A DNA stretch of 64,000 nucleotides, taken from positions 133,891,350-133,955,349 of the forward strand of contig CM067369.1 of assembly GCA_034401795.1 (NCBI GenBank). The letters run 5' to 3'. The stretch is from Chaetoderma sp. LZ-2023a. Its lineage: Eukaryota > Mollusca > Caudofoveata > Chaetodermatida > Chaetodermatidae. Below the pieces are notes generated by a model. It did not search any database. It saw only the letters and a list, made by a program, of their open reading frames with translations, and had not been told where the DNA came from. Below, one piece after another: positions 57,131 through 64,000 of this stretch. Both the position numbers and the translations under genes were made by a program. Positions within the stretch are counted from its first letter, which is position 1. Every line of letters starts with the position of its first letter.

Positions 57131-57419
57131 AAGTTCAATTGGCTAAGACTATCAGACATTTTATTACTCATGTCACCAAAGGCTGATCTGACTATTGTGG
57201 TCAGTGCTTTTCTATATCTGTATGTCTATCCGCATTATGTCTTCTGAATCACAAAAATTGCCACATTGAATCATACTGTGGCTGACTATAAATACTTTGA
57301 GTTATTGTAACTCGTTAGGATTGCTCAGAGATTGTTGTCAATGGGTTTAAATATCTATGTTACAGTATCAATAAGCGCATTGGCAAACTGGAATACAGAA
57401 AGGATTGACCCTGAATCCC

Positions 57420-58840
57420 TGGAGACCATGATATAAAGGTTGACCATGGTAGTTCATGGTTGACCATGATTTTTTGACTCAACTAACCATGGTGACCACA
57501 TAAACATGGTCTGTTGACCATGGCCAGGTGATTATGTTATCGTGGTCGTACATGGTCATTGCAGTGTTTTTCGTATTGACAATGAAATCATGGTCAATTC
57601 ATGGCTGGATCTGACATTTTATAAATTTTCAGTCCCATCTTTGACCATGATATATCATGGTCGACCATGGTCATATAAAAATTTCAATGTTATCCTTATT
57701 GATATGATTGTCAATCAAGTCATGGTCAGTTAATGGTCTCAGATCTGACACGATGTGCTAACAATTTTCAAAGTCCCTCCTTGACCATGATATATCATTG
57801 TCGACCATGGTCACTGCAAAAATGGTTAACGGATAGTTTCAATGTTATTCCTATTGACAGTGATATCATGGTCATCGATATTACTCAATATCTAAAAAAA
57901 TATTACTGAAGAATAATTCTTGAACTTAAGGTCTTAAAATATCCCTAAACTACTATGAATATTTTCTGGAATAACTGAAGAACAGTTCCTAAACCTTAAA
58001 GTTCATAAAATACCTTTTTTTTAACTGTTTTTGAACATTTTCAGGAACAATTATTTGACCATGCTTTGACCATGGTCGACCAGGTTTTGACCATGCTCGG
58101 TGTAATTTCATAAGGGAGGCAACTCTTTCACTGAAAACAAGTGTCTTTTTGCATTTAAGGTCTTAATTATTCTATTGCACATAAATTATGTAATCATCAT
58201 TGATTATGACATTTGAATAATAAATGACATATACATAGAAACATACCGGTAATAATACACATTGAATTCTTGTATACACTATTTCAAACAATGTCAATGT
58301 AGGTTAACCATTCCAAAATTTTCATAGTCTTATATATCTAGAACGCTTGATCAATATTTTATATCTTCATGACAATGCTTACAATGTTGTAATCGCTTCT
58401 CGGCCTTTTGACTAAGACCAAGTAGTACAATGGTGTAGGCTGTAGAAAAGTGGAGCTGGATTGCTGACTAATTGTCAACTATGCAGGTTAAATGTGGGCA
58501 ATCCTCAGATCATGGTCTTACAGTGCAGGTTCAATGTAGCCAACCCTCAGACCATGGTCTTACAATGCAGGTTAAATGGTACCACAGTCATGGTTGACCA
58601 TGGTCACCTTTCAAACCACGGTCGAACATGGTCAAACCATGTTCTGACCATGACTTATCTGACCCTGGTCAAACAAACCATGGTATGCTTGACCCTGGTC
58701 TGTCGTCGACCATCAAACATGATTTTATCATGGTCATGAGGAATTTGTCGACCATGTGTGTGCCATTTAATCTGAATGGTCAATGATGGTCTTTCATGTG
58801 AAACCATGGTCATTAGCTGGTACCTTCATCAGGAACTCCA
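57420..58840. repeat. Word array built on TTGACCATGGTC
   Basis: Very many irregularly spaced copies of GACCATGGTC, CATGGTCGACC and ACCATGATA on both strands, including self-complementary 'GACCATGGTC'. It includes a direct duplication of about 61 bp near 58480-58575 ('TGCAGGTTAAATG', 'CCTCAGACCATGGTCTTACA'). No regular period and no frame. Confidence 0.75.
58392..58426 (+). pseudogene. Fragment matching the 5' end of U2 snRNA
   Basis: 'ATCGCTTCTCGGCCTTTTGA' then 'CTAAGACCAAGTAGTA' matches the remembered start of metazoan U2 snRNA (ATCGCTTCTCGGCCTTTTGG then CTAAGATCAAGTGTAGTA) with two substitutions and a 2-base gap, then diverges. It lacks the branch-point recognition and Sm segments, so it cannot be a functional snRNA. 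A retrotransposed fragment or an snRNA-headed SINE is possible. Confidence 0.7.
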
Positions 58841-59449
58841 ACCCCATCCCTTATCCCCACAAACATAAGACTTAGATATGCAATGATTTGAGGGCAATCT
58901 CTGGGTGTTTCTAGAATTCGAAAGGCTGGGTAGACTGGAAACAAAATTGTAGACTGCTCCAAAAATGTTCAGTTAACACAATTGAATCATGTATTCCTAT
59001 AATCTCCAAATTATCCATATAAACATGAGAGATCTGGCCAAAATTTTGGGAATACAAATGGCCATTCAAGTTTGTTCAACAGAAGTTAATGGTCGCCATC
59101 AACCAATTAGAATTCAGCATTTTACTTGCCATAATTGTGTTTTAATGGATTTTGAAGCCAAAATTGTTTTTCTATAGGTTTTTGGGCATGGTGATTTCAA
59201 ATGTTCCACTTCCGAAACTGTCTGATAAATGGCTTGGTGGCCATCTTCGATTTTTCTTCCTGTAAAAACTCCCATAGTAAAACAATTGGAAATTTAAAAT
59301 GTCTTCTTGAGAACAACTGGACTGATTTTAATCAAATTTGATAGGACGCATCCTTGTTGCAATTGCGACCAAAACCTTATGGTTCTACTTCTAGGCAATG
59401 GCCTTTCTGGTTCAAATGCCTATGCCAGGTAAGCGATGCAGGCCCCTTG

Positions 59450-59606
59450 GGCATCTGCAATTGTTCAAAATTTGTCGCAGAGCAATGACTGTCTCTGTTA
59501 TCAAGCCAAGTAATCCAGTAACAAATTTTCAAATGAGATCTTCTTTTGATCTGCATATGAGCATTTATAAAGATGACTGCACCTAAAGCTGCCTTGACCA
59601 TTAAAT
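59450..59606. repeat. TtaaB copy, strongly diverged
   Basis: Reduced arms: 'TTATCAAGCCAAGTAATCC', 'GATCTGCATATGAGCATTT' and the end 'CTTGACCATTAAATC'. Confidence 0.4.
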
Positions 59607-59756
59607 CAATATCAAGTAGGCTACATTTATGGTAATATATGAAATATGCTATTTTGGAACATATGGGAGGTAACACTGGCTCATGATCATCTAAATTCTA
59701 TTCGTATTTCGGCTCTCAAACTGAAAGGCTTAGGGTTAAATTAACACTATAAATAA

Positions 59757-60243
59757 CATTTAAGCCAGCCAGAAACGGCTCCAGCAGTAGTCTTGAAAAA
59801 TGTCCAGCTACAAAAAAATAAGACTATTTTTTTTAATTTACCCGATAAATGAGCCAGTCATTCCAGGGATAAAATTTTCAAAATAATCTCTTCTCTGAAA
59901 ATGGACATTTTCTGTGAGAAAATTTAACTTTTCATGAACAAATTTGAGGATTAAACATTTATCTGACTGCATTTTTAGCAGAACACAATAACAAGCATTA
60001 AACACAACAAGGAATTAATACTTTAACCCTTTAACCCTCAAGTCGGCCAAAAACAGATTTTGTAGGGATCTTGAGAAATGTTCATTTGCAGACAAAAAGA
60101 TAAATATTTTTGAAAATTTAGCCCTGAAATGATTGGCTCAATAAATCAGCCAGGTAAATTTTCAAAAATAATCTTCCCTTGGTCTGTAAATGGACATTTT
60201 TAGTGAAAAAGTTGAAATTTTCATGAACAAATTAGAGGGTTAA
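59757..60243. repeat. Two TtaaB copies
   Basis: First at 59757-59958, second at 60023-60243. The second starts TTAACCCTTTAACCCTCAAG and ends GAGGGTTAA, with TTAA at both edges. Confidence 0.7.
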
Positions 60244-60548
60244 AGCGAGTCAAGGCAGCCAAACAATGGGCCGTATTCATAAAAGTTAGATTTTGCTTTT
60301 TCTATGCATTTTCTTAAGAATGTATGCATAAACAATTAGCTACTGCTTCACAGAAAAAAGCACTTTCTTATTAGGAAAAGCAAAAGCTTTGCCTTGCATG
60401 CATTAGCTTAGAACTGAGAAAATGCTTGAAACTGTATACATAAAATTTTACATTTCCTTATGCCATCTAGCATATGCTGTCATTTCGGCAATCTCCTGCA
60501 GAGTGGATTGAACGTTAGCTAAAGTCACAATTCCGAACTGTCTGTACC

Positions 60549-61571
60549 ATGTTTATGCATATAAGAGAACATAAGGTGTATAAGAGTAGGATTAAACGTG
60601 GTGAGATATCCCCAGTAACATATCGCACGTTATTTCGTTTCAATAAGGAAAATGTAGAATGGTTGGCACAACAATTTCTACCCGAAAATCTAGAGACGCG
60701 CGGTGGGTGTCCGTCACCAGTGGAGCGCATGGAAACAACTCTGCACTATTTAGAAGACCCTGGATATCAGACTACAGTAGCAGAAGTGATGGGGATAACG
60801 CAGCCAACTGTATCTAGATGTATTTCAAGTACCTTGAATTCGATATCAGCTGAACATTCAACGTGGATAAAATTTCCTATTTCTAATGCAGATGTGACCA
60901 TGGCAAAGCAACAATGGGCGGAAAAGCTTGGGTTTCCCTTTACACTCGGGGCAATCGACTGTACTCATGTACGCATTGATAAGCCACACGGACCATTTGG
61001 AGATGATTTCATTAATCGCAAGAATTTCCCTTCGCTTAATGTTCAGGCGACATACGATGCAAAGTGTACCTTTACCAGTGTTGATGTAGGTTGGCCGGGA
61101 TCAGTGCATGACTCGCGAATATTTCATACTTCAGAACTGTACACTAAGATTTCAAGGAATATCCACGGTTTTATTCTTGGTGATTCGGGATATGGAATAG
61201 CGCCATATATGATGACACCGTACAGTGATCCAAATACACCAGCTGAGAGATATTTCAACAAAATACCTGCTAGAAATCGCGTTGTTATCGAACAGGCATT
61301 TGGTCAATTAAAGCGATGTTTTCCTCTCATTCGATACGGTGTTCGCCTCAAACTAGAAAACATTCCGAAATGTGTTATGGTCTGTTTTGTACTACATAAC
61401 ATTGCAAAATTTCTAAATGATCCATATGCTGATTTCGGTGATGATGAACCAGAGGATGTTGAAGCTGGTGCCGCTGAAGAGCACCACCAGGCTGTTCGCC
61501 ACATGCGATTAAAGGGACAACAAAGACGACAGGAAATTACCGCTATCCTTTTCGACAGATGTGCTCACTGA
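60549..61571 (+). CDS. PIF/Harbinger transposase (HARBI1-like)
   Basis: 340 residues, open from ATG to stop and of normal length. An N-terminal helix-turn-helix region (TTVAEVMGITQPTVSRCI) is followed by a DDE nuclease core: first Asp in LGAIDCTHVRI, second Asp in ILGDSGYG, Glu in VVIEQAFGQLKR, with the expected SVHDSRIF and LHNI boxes and an acidic tail (DDEPEDVE). An in-frame alternative start would be further inside at M of the later Met codons, but the first ATG gives the standard length. The enzyme would cut the element's ends and needs the Myb/SANT-type partner encoded on the opposite strand. Confidence 0.9.
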   Translation: MFMHIREHKVYKSRIKRGEISPVTYRTLFRFNKENVEWLAQQFLPENLETRGGCPSPVERMETTLHYLEDPGYQTTVAEVMGITQPTVSRCISSTLNSISAEHSTWIKFPISNADVTMAKQQWAEKLGFPFTLGAIDCTHVRIDKPHGPFGDDFINRKNFPSLNVQATYDAKCTFTSVDVGWPGSVHDSRIFHTSELYTKISRNIHGFILGDSGYGIAPYMMTPYSDPNTPAERYFNKIPARNRVVIEQAFGQLKRCFPLIRYGVRLKLENIPKCVMVCFVLHNIAKFLNDPYADFGDDEPEDVEAGAAEEHHQAVRHMRLKGQQRRQEITAILFDRCAH

Positions 61572-61708
61572 ATGACCCTCTCCAAACTGGACCGTACATT
61601 GTTTACAAGCCATCAACGTGTGTCATTAAATTATAACAAGGAAAATAAATGGATTGACAATTTATTCATTTTTTCCTGATTTAGGAAACCCAGAATAAAT
61701 TTTAATTA

Positions 61709-62177
61709 TTAACGCCATGCAGCGGAATGTTGCCAATTATCCATGTTGGTAAGCGTGGTGTCTGCAGGAGGTTCAACTGTACCCATTTTTGGTTGGATTT
61801 GCTGCTCAAAACGTGCCATTTTAGCTCTGGTATATTTTAGCTGTTCAAGTAATACGAGTCATTGCAATTCTAGGGTTGATAGTTTTTCAGTTTCCTCAGT
61901 CTCTGCTGACAAATGTTTTCTCTTTGGATGTTGGGCAGGGATTGGAGTTGAGGAGCGACTTGGTGGTGGTGTCATTTCAGAAGTCGAACCGCCTGGTTGA
62001 TTCGGATCACTGCAATGCTGCAAAATAAAAAAAGAACTGGATCACTTGGACGATGGCGTCATAATTATATCCACACGCCCAGGCCCTCATTTTTTACGCT
62101 AGATCAAAATAATTCTTTGTAATGTGTTTTACTAAACATGCTCACCAAATCGATATGGGAGATGACAGCCTTTGGAA
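61709..62177 (-). pseudogene. Harbinger accessory (Myb/SANT-type) protein, C-terminal part
   Basis: On the minus strand, a short exon remnant (62146 to about 62177) reads KFPKAVISHIDL, then donor GTGAGC, an intron of 128 bp and acceptor TTTTATTTTGCAG, then an exon 62017-61709 of 103 codons: HCSDPNQPGGSTSEMTPPPS, IPAQHPKRKHLSAE and so on to WQHSAAWR and TAA. The phases join cleanly (0). There is one in-frame TGA (61861-61859) after TLELQ, the typical outcome of CGA decay. No Myb domain is visible because the N-terminal part is missing. Position, strand and intron fit the second gene of Harbinger elements. Confidence 0.55.
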
Positions 62178-63902
62178 ATTTTTACACGCACACGCACGCA
62201 AACACGCGCACATACGCACACACGCATAGACCTAATTCGTAGCAACATTGTGCAACATCCAGACTATTCACCATCTAACTCTTGTAGTTTGTCTGGGTCA
62301 AACTGCGCTATGACGTCATTCAAATCAGTATCTCCCGATGAAGTATTGACAATAATCCGCAATTCATCAAAAGCATCGTGCTCACTGGACCCAATGCCTA
62401 CAAACATACTTAAAGAATGTGTTGACGAATTGCTACCTGCAATAACAAAGGTGTTAAACTTGTCCTTAGAAGGTGGTGTCGTACCTGATTCTTTCAAAAC
62501 TGCCAATGTGATTCCATTAATAAAGAAGCCTACACTCGACCAAAATACACTAGGGAACTACAGGCCCGTGTCGAACTTAGCATATCTGTCCAAGGTGCTA
62601 CAAAAGGTCGTTGCCAAGCAACTAGATGACCATCTAGAATGCAACAACCTACTAGAACCCTTTCAAAGCGCATACCGGAAGCTCCACAGCACAGAAACTG
62701 CTCTACTCCGTGTACAAAATGACATTCTCTGCTCCATGGATGACCGGAAGTGTGTTCTATTGGTTCTTTTAGATTTATCTGCAGCTTTCGACACAATCGA
62801 TCATAGCATTCTGATATCACGTTTAACAGAACTCGGTATATCGCACACAGCGCTTGCCTGGTTCAATTCGTACCTTACAAATCGTTACCAAACTGTTATT
62901 GTGGACAACCTAAAGTCAGTTTCAAATCAATTACGCTCTGGCGTACCACAAGGATCTGTGCTTGGTCCCATCTTGTTCACAATATACACGGCACCACTAG
63001 GCTACTTAATACGATCTCATGGCATAAGCTACCACTTTTATGCGGACGACACGCAATTGTACCTCGAGTTCCATGTAAACCATCAGTTAAACGCCCATGA
63101 GTGTGTCGAAAACTGTGTTCTTGACATCAAACATTGGATGTTGAACAACATGTTGCAGCTGAACAACAAGAAAACGGAGACTCTCTTGATAACATCTTGC
63201 CACATCCGACAGAATGTGGACATAAAAAGTCTCCATGTTGGAGAGGCCGAAATTGGTTTTAGCGACAGTGCCCGCAACATAGGCGTAACTTTTGATAACA
63301 TTCTTTCAATGGAAGCACATGTGACATCTGTCTCTCGTTCCATCTTCGTCAATATGAGAAACATCAGCAAAATTCGAAATCTGCTTGACACCGACGCAGT
63401 TAAAACACTTGTTCATGCCACCATAACATCCCGGTTGGACTATGGCAATGCATGACTGACTGGCATAACATCAGCCCAGTTGGAGCATCTGCAGAGAGCC
63501 CAGAACACAGCAGCTCGGTTGATCACCCGCACGAGAATGCATGAACACATGACGCCTGTTCTCCACGAACTACACTGGCTGCCAGTTAGAGAACGGATCA
63601 GCTATACGGTCGGACTCTTAGTGTTCAAATGCCTTCATGATCTTGCACCACCTTACCTAAATTCACTGATCGTACGAAGAACATCAGCAAGGTCCCTTCG
63701 ATCAAATTCACAATTACTATGTGTTGTACCACGTTCGAATTTAACCATCGGTGAACGCGCCTTCTCGAGAGCAGGACCAAAATTTTGGAACAATCTACCA
63801 TCTGACATTCAAAATTGTAACAAAATTGAGCCACTTAAATCTATGTTAAAAACTCACCTTTTCACAAGAGCATATTTTTTAATTTTTGTAAAGCGCCTTT
63901 GA
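62172..63902 (+). pseudogene. CR1/L2-group LINE reverse transcriptase with one in-frame stop
   Basis: The reading frame from about 62230 gives the RT blocks SCSLDPMPTNILKEC, NYRPVSNLAYLSKVLQKVVA, QSAYRKLHSTETALL, VLLVLLDLSAAFDTIDH, GVPQGSVLGPILFTIYTAPL and the catalytic FYADDTQLYL, then the thumb and C-terminal LQRAQNTAARLITR, LHWLPVRERI and FWNNLPSDI. A single TGA at 63453-63455, between SRLDYGNA and LTGI, interrupts an otherwise continuous frame. The N-terminal endonuclease is missing. The near-intact frame indicates a fairly recent insertion. Confidence 0.85.
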
Positions 63903-63951
63903 GCGGTTTAGTCCGGAATCGGCGCTATAGAAATTTACATACATACATACA
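62178..63951 (+). mobile_element. 5'-truncated CR1/L2-group LINE
   Basis: Contains the RT and C-terminal part only. It ends in a conserved 3' tail ('GGAATCGGCGCTATAGAAAT') followed by a short (ACAT)n run from 63937, as CR1/L2-type LINEs do instead of poly-A. A CA-rich simple sequence (62180-62226) lies at its left edge. Confidence 0.8.
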
Positions 63952-64000
63952 CTAATGTATGTACATACACACATGTACACACCAACACCGCCGCCAGTCA

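Larger units (their letters stand above)
60268..62177 (+). mobile_element. PIF/Harbinger transposon, right part displaced
   Basis: Begins with 'GGGCCGTATTCATAAAAG', like known Harbinger ends. It carries a transposase on the plus strand and the end of a spliced accessory gene on the minus strand, the standard two-gene layout. The right end is not seen. The accessory gene's first exon is cut at about 62177 by repeat and LINE sequence, so the missing part probably lies past the window edge. Confidence 0.7.

Overview
The window looks like the nuclear genome of a marine invertebrate, most likely a mollusc. It is AT-rich, intron-rich and dense in transposons, and carries repeat motifs I associate with molluscs: a tRNA-headed SINE whose body contains 'CCCAGGAGTATAA', and repeat tails such as 'TTTCAGGCCAGGTGAGC' near 13520 and 23555. 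No operons, bacterial signals or CRISPR arrays are present. The mollusc assignment comes from remembered repeat types, not a search.

Host genes. The clearest host gene is on the minus strand: three spliced exons (44408-44581, 32941-33049, 22202-22321) whose phases join exactly and which encode the C-terminal part of anaphase-promoting complex subunit 4 (ANAPC4), ending in a long Asp/Glu tract. The introns are about 11 kb each and filled with transposons. A fourth, very short upstream exon (47805-47844) is possible. On the plus strand, 4024-4304 looks like the terminal exon of an unidentified gene, with splice acceptor, stop and AATAAA, so the two genes would converge.

Mobile elements, left to right: a LINE remnant (970-2168) and a longer relative (about 25030-27395), both minus; a TIR-bounded element holding a Penelope-like fragment (8634-9399); a DIRS-type tyrosine-recombinase retrotransposon (13987-21014) with inverted terminal repeats and an internal complementary region; two tRNA-derived SINE copies; two nearly identical Tc1-type transposons with open transposases (28767-30423 and 54736-56389); a non-autonomous hAT element with an exact 8-bp target duplication (37221-38852); three other TIR elements; Penelope-like fragments in opposed orientation (53925-54475); and a PIF/Harbinger element (from 60268) apparently interrupted by a CR1/L2-group LINE near the right edge.

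Small repeats dominate the rest. PalA (about 20 copies) is a roughly 350-450 bp unit with a central hairpin built on 'GAATATTTTGAAACTAATTT'. TtaaB (over 20 copies) is a roughly 230 bp fold-back element with TTAA-like ends, probably a piggyBac-type MITE. PalC is a hairpin relative of PalA. There are also tandem arrays of about 150, 190, 145, 22 and 21 bp and several 'word arrays' in which one short motif recurs irregularly. One 176-bp inverted repeat (22442-23271) has arms that read as identical.

I found no intact novel gene system. The most unusual items are the perfect inverted repeat with a co-copied neighbouring fragment, the word arrays, the tandem repeat with nuclear-receptor-like half-sites, the dispersal of CRE-like sites by PalA, and a fragment matching the 5' end of U2 snRNA.
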